Source: Capsicum annuum
Taxonomy: Eukaryota > Streptophyta > Magnoliopsida > Solanales > Solanaceae
DNA: 64,000 bases
Direction of reading: 5' to 3'
Assembly (NCBI RefSeq): GCF_002878395.1
Contig: NC_061121.1
Span: 16,766,417 to 16,830,416, forward strand
Shown here: positions 35,703 to 47,739 of the stretch, in pieces
Position numbering within the stretch: the stretch's first letter is position 1
How the letters are laid out: each line of letters begins with the position of its first letter
Program-made: the position numbers and the translations under genes
Notes under the pieces: model-generated
What the model saw: the letters and a program-made list of their open reading frames with translations, nothing else
Told to the model about the DNA's origin: nothing
The model's database searches: none

Positions 35703-35960
35703 TGTCATTTGGTTTCTAATCCTCATATTAGAGCTCGATTAGTTTTAAATTTATATTAGAAGTAATTTTGTATTTGATATTTGATATTCATATTAGAGTC
35801 TGATTAATTTTAAATTTATGTCAGAAATAATTTTTCATTTGATGTTCAATACCCACTTTAGAATTCGAATAATTTTAGATTCCCGCTGAAAATGATTTTT
35901 CATTTGATATTTGATATTTATATTAGAGTTCGATTAATTTCAGATTTGTGCCAGAAAGAT
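35703..35960. repeat. 65-bp minisatellite, four units
   Basis: The landmark TTAGAG-TCGATTAATTTTA occurs at about 35731, 35796, 35861 and 35926, exactly 65 bp apart. It sits just upstream of the kinase gene's promoter side. Confidence 0.85.
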
Positions 35961-36936
35961 AAAGCGCACCCTTATAAAGACCGACTCTGCATCAAAGACT
36001 CAAATCTAAAATTATTGATTAAGAATAAAATTAGCATTTTACCACAATTGAGGTTGATGATTAATGGATATTCTTGTATTACTTTATCAATCGAATTAGA
36101 TCCCCTTCAAACATCTTTTGTTTATGACTTTTGGGGAAAGTATTTTTTCAAAAGTTAGTATCTTGCTAGTTGTCGAATAACTGAAGTTTAGTTATAAGAT
36201 TCAAATATGAGAATTTAAGAGAATGATTGAGTTGATTTAATTGGTATTTTTTATTTGAAGTTTTAATTAAATATGGGATGTTCAAAATATTTTTTTGATT
36301 GACCTCGTATAGAATTTACTTAATATGATTATCTTTTTTATGCGGTTCGTTGGCTACTCTTGAATGAAAAAGAAATGCAACTCTAATTACTTTGGAATTA
36401 ATTGTATATCCTGTTTCTAATAGGGATATTTGACGATTGGATTTGATTTAATTTTGACCATTATTTTCAGGTTTGTAAAAGTGCGAAAGAAAGCCGCACT
36501 TCAAATTATTCAAGAATAAAGGCTTTGAATTTCTCGATCCTTTGACTTACAATTAGTCACTTCTATTTTATGGGGGCGAAAAAGAGATAAAATTAAGCGA
36601 TAGTGTCCCATTTTAATGTGGTAAAAGTTGTCGGTTTGAGTCTAATTATTCCTAGCTCCAAATTGAGTTTTCAAGTTAGATTTGCTCACTTTAAAATATA
36701 GTTTATCTTTTCCTAATAAACAACATAAAGAAAAAAGATTCAGATTTGAGAATTTCTTGTTTATCTGGATACTTCAAGAAACAATGAAAAACGTAATAGT
36801 ATAGTATTTTCAACTAAGAAATTTTGTGTGTGAGAGTGACATATTGCAAAATTTATGTTAATATATTTATTTAATTAAGTATTTCTTCTTTGTTGTGTCA
36901 TAGTGAAAAGATATGACTAATGCTAAATATTTGATA
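35961..36936. other. Intergenic DNA
   Basis: AT-rich sequence with no supported gene. Confidence 0.6.
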
Positions 36937-37192
36937 CTCCCATAGTTCCAAATAAATAAATTATTGAGCTATTTTTTTAATGTCTAAAATAAATAAATTG
37001 TTCATTTTTTATGAGACGTGTTGAAATTTTTTTTTAATTTTTATTTATTTATTTAATGAGGTTCTTAAGTACTTCATATTTTCTAAAAGAATAATTTAAG
37101 AATAGCTAAAAAATAATAGTAAAAAGTAATCTGTAATTTATGTCATAAAAAAAATTCTTTCTAATAATTAATTTATTTTGGACTAGAGAAAG
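36937..37192. mobile_element. Degenerate Stowaway-type MITE
   Basis: Left end CTCCCATAGTTCCAAATAAAT; right end ATTTATTTTGGACTAGAGAAAG. Flanked by TA at 36935-36936 and 37193-37194. The termini show several mismatches. Confidence 0.65.
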
Positions 37193-38267
37193 TAAATAAC
37201 TATATTGAAAATTGTATATAAACTTAGTCAGAATTGAGAAGTATCTAAACCAAAATATTTTTCAAATTCAGCTTAACTAATACTATTTTCAAATAATCAA
37301 AGAGAAAGGAAACCAATGTCAAAGTTGAGTGAAGTTGGCAAAAATAAGTTGTTACTTGTTTGAGTTGTAATGACATAAGTCTATTTTTTCGGCAATTGTC
37401 GTTTCTATTTTTGTTTCTCATGTGATGTTTGATATCCGCATAACTAAATTCAAATTCATATATTATAGGATTCATATTTGAGGACGATACTCTGAATAAG
37501 ATTATTTTTATTTTTAAAATTCAAATTTGAAATATCTGATTAAGGACGAAGAAATCTCAATCATCTCATCACAATGCATATTGATTTATTTCAATTTATG
37601 CGCACCTAAATTAATTTATTAGATACTTATTATTTTTCGACTTGATACATTTAATATTTTATTCTTCAATTAAATAGATCATATGGGTTTGCTGAACTAA
37701 TTTGTGACTCATTGTTAATAGGCTGAATACCTCTATCCCTCAACTTTTTCATTAAATTTTTTAGATATCAAATTATGATAAAGATATTCTCTATTTATAT
37801 TTTTAGATATCAAATTATGACAAGATATTCTCTATTTATATTTTGAGAAAAGTTTTGATACATATTTTTAAACATGCAACATAGATAAGTTAATCAAATA
37901 AAATACATTTTTCTTCTTTAATTATATATAACAATATCAATTGAAATGATATTTAAACTTTCATGGCTTGATAAAGAGAAAAAACATTTCCCCCTGAACT
38001 TGTCCTTCAAATTTACTTTAACACTTAAACTTAACTTTCGTTTATTTACCCCATTAATAACTTTTAAGTGAATTAAATTCATCTCCTATGACTGACGTGG
38101 CAAAAAAAATTGAGTGAAATTTTTTATTTTTAAAAAAAGGGCTCACTTTATTGTTATTATTATATTATTTTCTTTATTGTTTAGTCCTCTTTATTGCCTA
38201 ATCACTAAAGGTCCTAAGGTCCTCTTTATTGTTTTCAATTCTGCTGAAAATTTCCTCTCTGAATTAT

Positions 38268-38900
38268 GTGGTACAGGTTTGTTAGGAAAAATTTGCAAGG
38301 TACTTTGAGGTTGAATTGAAGAAGGTGAAACTAAAAGAAGGGTACTGTGTAATGGACCCTGCCAACGAAGTGGAGATGGTGGATGAGAATACAATATGTG
38401 TTGCCGCTATTCTTAGTTCCACTCTGACGGGAAAATTTGAGGATGTGAAGCTCCTGAACAAGCTCCTTACAGAAAAGAACTAGGAAACTGAGTGGATACA
38501 TTGATCCATGTCGATGTTGCCAGTGGAGGATTTATTGCTCCTTTCTTGTGGCCAAATCTTGAATGGGATTTTCGCCCGCCTTTAGTGAAAGTATAATTGT
38601 CAGTGGCCACAAGTATGGCGTTGTATATGTTGGTGTCGGTTGGGTGATATGGCGGAGCAAGGATGATTTGTCTGATGAGCTTGTCTTTCATATAAACTAC
38701 CTTGGATCTGATCAACCTACTTTTACTCTCAACTTCTCTAATGGTAATTTCAAATGCTCTTCATATGCAGTGACAAGAAATAGTAATGACTCGTCATTCA
38801 AAAGCTTTTGATATTCCTACTTGAGATTTTGTTTTAATGTTAACTTTGATGCTGTCTCCCAATTTCAGGTTCCTATCAAATAATTGATCCAAAATTTCAT
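38268..38900 (+). pseudogene. Captured glutamate decarboxylase (GAD) gene fragment
   Basis: Spread over three frames, the plus strand encodes consecutive GAD segments: [55 protein letters not shown], then [42 protein letters not shown] contains the lysine (about 38611-38613) that binds pyridoxal phosphate in GAD. Damage: a stop replaces Trp in the VQVC-EKFARYF stretch, another stop follows TEKN, and there are at least two frameshifts. A GT-AG intron appears to remain at 38744-38868, with SYQII following, so the copy came from genomic DNA rather than mRNA. GAD makes GABA from glutamate; this fragment cannot. Confidence 0.85.
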
Positions 38901-39422
38901 TTTTCGACAATCAAGAAAGCTTCAAGATTGATGAACAAGTTTGGTTCTTGGCCAACAATTTTATGTCATGTGAATAGCATCTATGCCATTTCTGAATTTG
39001 GGACTGTTTATACCATTTCTGTAAACATTTTTGAATAAGAGATTGAAAATTTGAGAGTTTTGAAATTTTGGGTTTTGGTTAATGTGAAAGAATTTGAATT
39101 TAAGATTTTGTATATTGATGTATTTTTGTAATCATGTACTTGTATTTAGTCCATTGTTGAATTTGCTCAAGTTAATTCAAGTTAATTTTACATTTGATGA
39201 AGAAAAAAATTCATTCAAAAGCTTGCAATAATGGTGAAAGAAAGAGAAAAAGGGGTGCTTTTATGTGAAGAAGAAGAAAAAGGAGGAAGGGACGGGGGAA
39301 GGGGGCGAGGGGCTGCTATAAAGAAGAAGAAGAAGAAGAAGGAGTTGGGGTGGGGGTGGGCGCTGTGAAGAAGAAGAAAGAAGTGGGTGGGGTCTATTTT
39401 ATTTATATAAAATATATATTTT

Positions 39423-39480
<58 letters not shown>

Positions 39481-39600
39481 CTATTTTTTTAAAATTTAAA
39501 AATATATATAAGAGTATATTATATATATATATATATGTATGTATATATATATAAAAAAAATAGTATATATATATATTCTTTTTTTAAAAGAATATATAAA
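39423..39600. repeat. (TA)n microsatellites
   Basis: Long TA runs at about 39425-39475, then interrupted runs to 39580, inside the long-TIR element. Confidence 0.9.
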
Positions 39601-39857
39601 AAGTAAGTGTGTGGGATTATTTAAAAAAAAAATTTTAATTTATTATGTGGCAATGATATGACACTGATGTGGCAGTGATTTGACAATGACGTAGCGCGTG
39701 TGTATTGTACTCTCCTTTATGAGAGTTGAATTTTGACGTAAGAGGTGAATTTAATTCATTTGAAAATTGTTAAGGACTTAAATAAATAAAAATTAAGTTT
39801 AAGTTCTAAAGTAAATTTAGAGAACAAGTTAAAAAAAAAAATATTTTCTCCTTGATT

Positions 39858-40511
39858 AAATCAATGCATAAAATATATTATATTTTAAATTAATAATTTA
39901 TCCACCGTACGACATTGACCCTTTTTAAAAAGCTACTGTGGCAGCATATTGCCGACAGTCCTTTGACAATCGACTTGACAATTTGCATAATCATATGTCT
40001 TTGCAAAATATTTTTTAGATTATATGAGTAATACAGTAATTAACAATTAAACTCCAAATCCTCTTTTTATACTTTAATTTGTTTAATTTACTTTATTTTT
40101 AATTTATTTTAAAATAAAAATTATTTTTTTCATTTTTAACAAATCTTTAATTTTAATCTTTACATAACATATTTAAGATCGTAAAATTTAATTTTTTTAT
40201 TTTCTATAAATAAATCAAATAAATTAAAATGAAAGAAATACTTGTTTAAAGTAAAAGTAGACCATTTTGGCAAACTTTTGCCAGAAAAAGAAAAATAAAA
40301 TTCGAAATAAGATTATATCGTAACATTCTCATAGTTATCTTAATCAACTAGAGACCTGAGAAACCTCACCTATCTTGGATTTTTTAAAATTATATTGTAC
40401 TCAATCTAACTTGTTCCTGCTTAAATTAATCAATTGAGTATTTGAGAATCATACTTTTCAAGATTTGAATAAATAGGAAGAATAATTCAGCTAGTGTCAT
40501 TTCTATCAAAA
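39858..40511. other. Intergenic AT-rich DNA
   Basis: No gene or clear repeat recognised. Confidence 0.5.
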
Positions 40512-42356
40512 CTAGCCGGCTTACGCCGTGCGACGCACAACTCAATATTGATTCTTAAAATTTTTACGTTATGTATAATTCTATCATTTAATTAAAAGCT
40601 TTATTTGTTTGGTTGATAAATTCTAAGTTAGACATATAATATTATATTTTGATTGATGAAATTTACATAACGATATTTTAAGTTGTTCAAACTTTTATGA
40701 CATTAATAGTCAATTATATTTTTACAATAATTTAAGTTCTAAATTATTGTGATTTATAATATTTTTTTTTCTATTCTACTAATTAGAAGCGACATAGTGA
40801 AATTATTATAAAAAATACTTGTGATTTTTTTTTAAATGGCTCCATATAAGATGTCATGTTAATTTAAAACATCAAAAATTAATTTATCATTTTACGTCTA
40901 TTTTACCTTTTTTTTATTAAATATTATTAATTTTTTAATACTTAAATGACATATAATAATTAAATATGGGTAATTTAGTAAAATTACGATTGAAGTAGTT
41001 GAAACAGTCATATCATAAATATCTATTTTAGTTTTTTTTATTAAATATTATTAATTTTTTAATACGTAAATGACTTATAAGAATTACTTAGGGGTAATAT
41101 GGTAAAATCATGATTGAAACAACTGTGGTAGACATGTCGAATATGAGCATCCTGCTTCAGCTACTTATTGTGACTTCATATATAGGATACTACTAATATT
41201 ATTTTTTTAATGCTTAAATAATCATAATAAGTAATTAGGGATGATATAGTAAAATCACGATTGGAGCCGCGAAACTGACATGTATTAAAAGTGATATAGC
41301 ATAATAACTATAAAAAACTACTTGTGAAAATAACCTAAGTGAGCCTCATATAAGACGTCAAGCTAATTTAAAACATCAAGAGTTAATTTATTATTTTATG
41401 TTTATTTCATCTTTTTTATTAAATATTATTAATTTTTTAATACTTAGATGACTTATAAGAATTAATTAGGAGTGATATGGTAAAATTATGGTTGAAGCAG
41501 CTGAAGCAGACATGTCAGAAATATATATTTTACTTATTTGTATTAAATATTATTAATTTTTTAAGACGTAAATAACTTCTAATAATTAATTAAAGGTGAT
41601 ACAGTAAAAATACGTTTGTAGCAGCTGAAGCAGGCAGCTGAAACAGGCATGCCGACCTGCTGCCTGCTTCAGCATGAAACTCTCTCTTATATATAACTAT
41701 TCAATTTAAGTGGCACAGTACTTAGATGACCATAATAATTAATAAGGGGTGATATAGTAAAATCGTAATTGAAGCAGCAAAGTAGACATGTATTGAATGA
41801 ATTATAATAACTAATTAGAAGTGATATAATAAAATTAATATAAAAAATACTTTTAAAAAATTAGGTGGATCTAATATAAGACGTCAAGTTAATTTATATT
41901 AAATATTATTAATTTTTTTAAACTTAGATGATTTTATAATAATTTTTTAACATTAATTTTTAATACTTAGATGACTCATAATAATTAATCAGGGGTGATA
42001 TAGTAAAATTACGTCAAATCAACCGAAGCAAACATGTCAAAAAAATTTGTATTTTTTTAATTAAATATTATTATTTTTTAATACGTAAATAACTTATAAT
42101 AATTAATTAAAGGTGATACATTAAAATTATGATTGAAGCAGCTAAAAAAAAAATTTAAATAATAATAAGTGAAACTTTGAGGAACTTAGTAGTTATTTTG
42201 AAAACTTTCTTTTTATTAAATATTATTAATATTATAATACTTAAATGAAATAATTTATAATAATTAATCAGGGTAATATAATAAAATTAATGTTTGAAGT
42301 AGATGGAGCAGCCAGAACGATCCTAAGCTGCTCAAGGTTGCCGCTTCTATTATAGA
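40512..42356 (-). mobile_element. Candidate non-autonomous Helitron
   Basis: Read on the minus strand, it starts TCTATAATAGAAGCGG and ends GTGCGTCGCACGGCGTAAGCCGGCTAG followed by T. GTGCG-T-CGCAC can form a hairpin about 15 bases before CTAG, as expected at a Helitron 3' end. The base before TC is C rather than the usual A, which weakens the 5' call. The interior is AT-rich and holds at least five copies of a degenerate unit (AATTA-GGGTGATA-AGTAAAAT-ACG followed by GAAGCAGCTGAAGCAGACATGTC). No Rep/helicase coding is present. Confidence 0.55.
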
Positions 42357-42650
42357 GTAACTTAAAAATTATTAAAGAAAAAAATTACACAATGCGACAA
42401 ATATTTAGATTATATTTACTATGTATAGATATAACTTCTATAAAATATGAAATATATTTACATTTTAAATTTTATAATAATACACAGAACACGTGCAGGG
42501 GCGGATCTAGGAGCACGGGTGAGGATTTTCAGAAATCCAGTAACTTTCGTGCGATTGTAATATTTATATTGAGAAATCTAATAAATATATAAGTATTATA
42601 AGTTGGGAGTTCATAGATAAAGTGTATTAGAGTGACTTGTAAAAGTTTTA
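42357..42650. other. Intergenic DNA with a GGGGCGGA repeat scrap
   Basis: At 42497-42530 the phrase GCAGGGGCGGATCTAGGAGCACGGG resembles one end of the foldback element at 60.3 kb. No gene. Confidence 0.4.
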
Positions 42651-42912
42651 CTCCCTCATTGAAAAAAGAATGACCTACTTTGATTTAACACAAAGTTTAA
42701 GAAAATACAAAGTTAAAGAAAATAAAAGAGACCTTTGAATCTTGTGACTTTAAATTAAAGTAGTGTCAAATGTACCAAATGTCCTTTAATCTTATGGTCT
42801 TAAATGTGTCATATGGAAATTTAAAATTAAAGTATTCAAAAAAAAAGGAAAGAAATCATTCTTTTTGAAACACACGAAAAAAATAGACCATTCTTTTTTA
42901 AAATGAAGAAAG
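42651..42912. mobile_element. Stowaway-type MITE
   Basis: Left CTCCCTCATTGAAAAAAGAATG; right CATTCTTTTTTAAAATGAAGAAAG. TA flanks at 42649-42650 and 42913-42914. About 262 bp, non-coding. Confidence 0.75.
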
Positions 42913-42914
42913 TA

Positions 42915-43932
42915 TTAATTTCTTTTGATTTTATTTTTATCTGAGAATCGATAAAATAAGTGTTTTACCAATTCAACCTTTTATCATGATGTGAATCTTA
43001 TCCAAAACTTCAAATTTACTTGTCATTGTCAATGTTAATCAAATGTATTTGGCTGCTCTATTTGATGTATTTTTATTCGTTCCAGTCGATTTCCCATTTG
43101 AAGGCACGTTTAATTTGCTTGAAATAATCCTAGGAACATGCAAAGTCACGTAAGCAATGAGGAGATCCTCCGAATATAATCGTGATGTCTGAATTAACTT
43201 TTAAATCCTCAATTATATTCATACTTGACACCAGGGCACAGCTAGCATATAAATAAAAGGATTCGTACAAACATTCTTCGGTAAAAAATTATGTTATTTA
43301 TAAATAATTAAAAATATATTTTATGTATACATAATAAATATTAAACCCCCTCGATTTGTTCATATATACATTTTTAAATCTCCTCAATAAAAAATCTAGC
43401 TCGACACCTTCCACCAGCATAGTCTGTCCACTAAAACTGGAATTTTCATAATTATGTTCTGAAAATTTTCATTTCTCAAAAAAGGGCAGACAATGTTTGT
43501 TGATTGTTATATCAAAGTCAACCATTAGGGCTTTCGTGTTTGATAAGCTTATTAATTTTTTGAAATATTTATGACAAGCATATCACTATCACAAGCGCAT
43601 CTAACATGTAAGTTGTAACCTATGAATTTAGGTGAATTCGATAGATTTTGGTCAAATCCTGCTTTCATAGCAATTCATGTCAACAATATCTTTGGGTGAA
43701 AACTATTTCAGCCCCAACTTTACTTTAAAAATTAATTTTTTTTCTCAATATTGAATAATAATCATACTTCCCCTTTATTTTATGCATTATTCATTTTATC
43801 CTTATAATTTTAATCCTACATTTATTTAAGAGATAATTACATAACTTAGTCAATATTAACTCCTAATTACTTTATTTAGCCTAGTTTCAATTAATTACAA
43901 TTCATAATCTCCTCTTACCTATTAATTTTTCA
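42915..43932. other. Intergenic DNA
   Basis: AT-rich, no gene. Contains repeated TTAATTACAATTCATAATC-like phrases near 43890-43950 that matter for the LINE target site. Confidence 0.5.
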
Positions 43933-44029
43933 TAATTACAATTTATAGCCAGAGAAATTGAAAAAAAAAACTTGTTCTTAATTTCTTGTTGTTTGAGTCT
44001 TTATAATTTTGCTAAATTATAAACCTACT

Positions 44030-44580
44030 CTTCTCTCCGGCGAACCCATCGCCTCCGCCACCCTCAGTCAGTGAGAACCCAATCAGCAAATCCGCGTCGC
44101 CCCTCCATCGCATGCGTCCGTCACCGCCATCTCCGACCATATTCCGATCGAAGAACTCCATCGCCGCCTCCGTCGAACCAGCCGCCGTCCCTTCCGTTTC
44201 CGGCGAAAGTAGTCAGCAACCACCGACCAAGCACCGCCCCCTACTCCTTCCTCCTCTCTCTGGCGACGCTCTGTCTATCGGATCTCCGCCCAAACGCTTC
44301 ACCTCCTCGCCATAGCCGCCGTAACAAGAAGCGAACCAGCCACCGTCGTTGGTCCTCGCCACCGTTGCCGCATCTCAACCACCAGCCTCCGTCGCCGCCA
44401 ACAGCAGTAACTCCAGCAAGCCACCGCCGCCTCCCTCAACACTTTCGCCGGCCAAATAATCACCACAACAACCTTCAAGGACTACCAACGCTGTTCCCGA
44501 GAACACTATTTCGGCGACACTATTCCGGCGACCAATTTCTACCGTAAATTATCGGAATCCAGCGACTTAACCAAGTATAA
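44030..44580 (+). other. GC-rich 5' region of the LINE
   Basis: A sudden rise in CCG/CGCC content compared with both sides. Open frames here are Pro/Ser/Arg-rich (SPPPSNQPPSLP) and overlap in two phases, which is expected of GC-rich non-coding DNA. I take it as the LINE 5' UTR or promoter. Confidence 0.5.
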
Positions 44581-45101
44581 GGACATAGCCCAACTTTGAT
44601 CAGGTGCACTCGATCCATCTTTTCTAGTTGTGTATAGCTTTCTTGATTTTTAGGGGCTGCTACTGATAGTGTTCTGCACTATTCTTGTTGTGATTCCTGT
44701 TTCATAGCGTCTTGGATGATTATCTGGTTGTGGGTGTCGAATTTCTTGTTGATTGGTTACTTTGTAATAGTGTTGTACGTGTGAATCTCTTTATTGTTCT
44801 TAGTAGTTTTGGAGTGTGTTATCTTGTTTGATTACTGTTACTCTATTTACTAGCATATCCATTAAGTGTGGTAGTATTAGTTCCCGCTATTGACTATTGT
44901 GTACCAAAATTTGTATATCCCCCTTTGTTATCTTTCTTTCCTTTTTCCTTTCTTCCCTTTGTTACATAGTGACTGTGATTGGTGAGGGTAGACTAGGGGC
45001 ATGTCATAGGTCGGGGTCGGGGTTAGGAATTGTTGGGTCTGGGTCGGGGTTTGGGGGGGTTGGATTTGGTTCGGGTCTAGGAACGAGTTTGGGGTCAGGG
45101 G

Positions 45102-45859
45102 ATGATACAAAAATAATCACAGATATGGACTTATGAGAGTGCATTTTAGGTCCGACTTGGTGTGTGCAATTAAAGTGCAAAAGGGAACCTAAGTGCACTA
45201 AAAATCAGCCAACATATTACACTTGATGGGCACCTAAGTCTCTAAGGGGCCTTTTGGTCTTTTTGTATTTTATTTATAACCTAGGATAAATAGAACATTG
45301 TAGGGCTTTTAGACTTAGTTTATTGATGATGTTGTAAGTCTTAATACATTGGAAAACACAAGTCCTCTCTTCTCTTTGGAAGCAAAACCGAAACTAGGAT
45401 ACAACAATAGGGTGGATTCTCTTTTGTTGTTGTTTGCTCGGAAACATTGATGCTTGGGAGGTAGATTCCGATCTTATGTCTTTGTAAGAGATAGATTTAT
45501 TATTGTGTGTAGTGTTAAGGGTCCAAGATTGTCCATTCTTGGGTTCTTAAGATTATACCTTTATGTGGTCTATCTATCTATCCTTTCACCTTCTTGTAAT
45601 CTTGTTTATTGTTTGTGTTGTAATCTTGTGTTCTTGTTGTTATTGTTAAATCCGAATCTTGTGTCTTCTTTTTTACCATCTTTTGTTAATCTTGTTCTTG
45701 TTCTTGTTGCTGTTTTGGTGCTAAAATACACATTGTATCTTGTATTCTTCTTGTTGATAGCGAATCCGAGAATGGTCTCCATCTTGGTCCTCGGATTTTT
45801 AAGATTGTGGACTGATTTGGAGTATGTTTTGTGCCTTTCGTTGTCATTCTTGTATCACT
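45102..45859 (+). mobile_element. Solo LTR, same family as the VIK-intron element
   Basis: Colinear with the reverse complement of 27266-28015: shared phrases AACTAGGATACAACAATAGGG, GGTCCAAGA-TGTCCATTCTT, GTGGTCTATCTATCTATC, TAAATCCGAATCTTGTGTC. Ends TGATAC and GTATCA. AGGGG occurs on both sides (45097-45101 and 45860-45864), a likely target duplication. It is more diverged than the intronic LTRs, so it is older. Confidence 0.85.
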
Positions 45860-46651
45860 AGGGGTAGTAAGGTTAGGCGGGATAAGAGAGCTTCTAGGTT
45901 GCGAGTTGGGTCTTGGAACATTGGTACTTTGCAGGGTAAGTCTATAGAGCTGGTGAAGATTCTTAGAAAGAGGAGGGTTAGTGTAGCGTGTATCCAGGAA
46001 ACTAAATGGGTAGGCACTAAAGCGAGAGAAGTGGATGGATATAAGTTGTGGTACTCGGGTAGCGTGAGACATAGAAATGGGGTAGGTATCTTAGTAGATG
46101 AAGATCTTAGGGAGCAGGTGGTAGAGATAAAGAGAGTTAGTGATAGACTGATGTCTATTAAGTTAGTCATGGTAGGGTCTACGATGAACGTTATTACTGC
46201 CTATGCCCCACAAGTAGGTTTGGACGAAGAGGAGAAGAAGGAATTCTGGGAGGTTTTAGATGAGGTGGTGAGGAACATCCCGAACACTGAGAAGCTTTTC
46301 GTGGGAGGGAATTTCAATGGGCATATTGGGTCTTTGTCGAGAGGGTATGATAATGTGCATGACGGTTTCGGTTTTGGTGAGAGGAATGAAGGAGAAACTT
46401 TTCTGATGGATTTTTCTAGGGTTTTTGGGTTGTGGATAGCAAATTTGAGCTTTTCGAAGAAGGAGGATCACCTTATTACGTTTCGTAGTTCAGTGGCCAA
46501 GACTCAGATAGACTTTTCACTTCTTAGAAAAGGGGATAGAGCGCTATATAAAGACTGTAAAGTCATACCTAGCGAGAATCTAGGGCGCTATGTAAAGATT
46601 GTAAAGTCATACCTAGCGAGAATCTCTCGACTCAACATAGGTTGTTGGTGA
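45860..46651 (+). pseudogene. LINE AP-type endonuclease
   Basis: An open frame reads LRVGSWNIGTLQGKS, VACIQETKW, YSGSVRHRNGVGI, NVITAYAPQ, then GGNFNGHIG and DHLITFRS. These match the exonuclease-endonuclease-phosphatase fold of RTE LINEs (motifs N, E, Y, DxN, H). The catalytic GDFNGH motif is changed to GNFNGH, so a metal-binding Asp is lost. A 45-bp tandem duplication (TGTAAAGTCATACCTAGCG twice, about 46556-46622) disrupts the C-terminal end. Confidence 0.85.
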
Positions 46652-47739
46652 GGGACATGGTTATCAATAAGGACAAAAAAAAAGAAGTAGAGAGGCGCGA
46701 TCTAGGATTAAGTGGGGGAGCCTGACTTTGGCTAGTGCTTTGGAGATGGAAGAGAAGTTAAAGAGTAGGGGGGCTTGGGAGAGTAGAGGAGGGTGGATAA
46801 TATGTGGGAGACGACTTCCAGTTGTATTAGGGAGACCGCTAGAGAGGTGTTGCGTGTCTCGAGAGGTCGATCTAGCAAACATCGAGGAGACTGGTGGAGG
46901 AACAAAGAGGTCAAGAGAAAGGTGGAGTCTAAGAAGGTGGCTTATGCTAAGTTGGTTGGGAGAAAGGATGATGAGGAAAGACAGAAGAATAAGGATGAGT
47001 ATAAGATTGCTAGAAGAGAAGCTAAGTTAGCGGTTACGGCGGCTAAGACAACAACTTTTGAGAGTTTGTATGTAGATTTATAGGAGAAAGACGTAGATAA
47101 GAAGTTGTATAGGATGGCCAAGGCCAGAGACCGGAGGGCTCGTGACCTTGACCAAGTGAAGTGCATTAAAGGAGAGGATGATATAGTGTTGGTTGAGGAT
47201 GCCCTCATTAGGGAGAGGTGACAGTCCTATTTTCATAAATTTTTGAACGACGAGGGGGACAAAGGTTCTGTGTTAGGAGACTTGGAGATATATGAGGAGG
47301 GTCGCAATTATAGTTATTGTAGGCGTATCGAGGTTGAGGAGGCCAAGGGAGCTATTTTCAGGATGTGGCGGGGTAGGGCGACGGGGCCAGACGAGATTCT
47401 AGTAGACTTTTAGAAGAGCACTAGCGGGCAGGTCTGGAGTGGTTGACAAGGCTGTTTAACATTATTTTTAGAGCTGCTAAGATGCCTGAAGCATGGAGGT
47501 AGAGCACGATGATTCCAGTGTATAAGAACAAGGGAGACATTTAGAGTTGTAACAACTATAGAGGTATTAAGTTGTTGAGTCATACTATGAAGGTTTGGGA
47601 AATGGTGGTAGAGTTGAGGATGAGGAGGATCATGACGATCTCTGAGAATCAGTTCGGTTTTATTCCTGATCGCTCGACCACTGAGGCCATTCACCTTGTG
47701 AGGAAATTAGTGGAGCAGTTTTAAGAGAGGAAGAAGGAC
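46652..47739 (+). pseudogene. LINE linker and start of reverse transcriptase, decayed
   Basis: Fragments in several frames, e.g. WWRNKEVKRKVESKKVAY and KLVGRKDDEERQ near 46890-47000. The first RT blocks follow around 47340-47710 (WRGRATGPDEI, VYKNKGD, NYRGIKLLSHTMK, QFGFIPDRSTTEAI) with stops between. Order is normal for RTE; not translatable. Confidence 0.75.

Larger units (their letters stand above)
37969..39857. mobile_element. Long-TIR element resembling a Pack-MULE
   Basis: Terminal inverted repeats of about 130 bp: left (37969-38100) reads CTGAACTTGTCC, AAATTTACTTTAACACTTAA, AAGTGAATTAAATTCATCTC. The right end (about 39725-39857) is its complement with scattered mismatches. No transposase is visible. 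The interior carries a plant gene fragment (glutamate decarboxylase) with a retained intron, and further right GAAGAAGAA repeats and (TA)n. This is the pattern of a Mutator-like element that captured host DNA. A 9-bp target duplication could not be recognised, so the MULE assignment is probable, not proven. Confidence 0.65.

Noticed and set aside
44071..44547. Open frame of 158 codons rich in Pro, Ser and Arg
   Set aside because: It overlaps other open frames in the same GC-rich block and reads as low-complexity sequence; better explained as the LINE 5' region.
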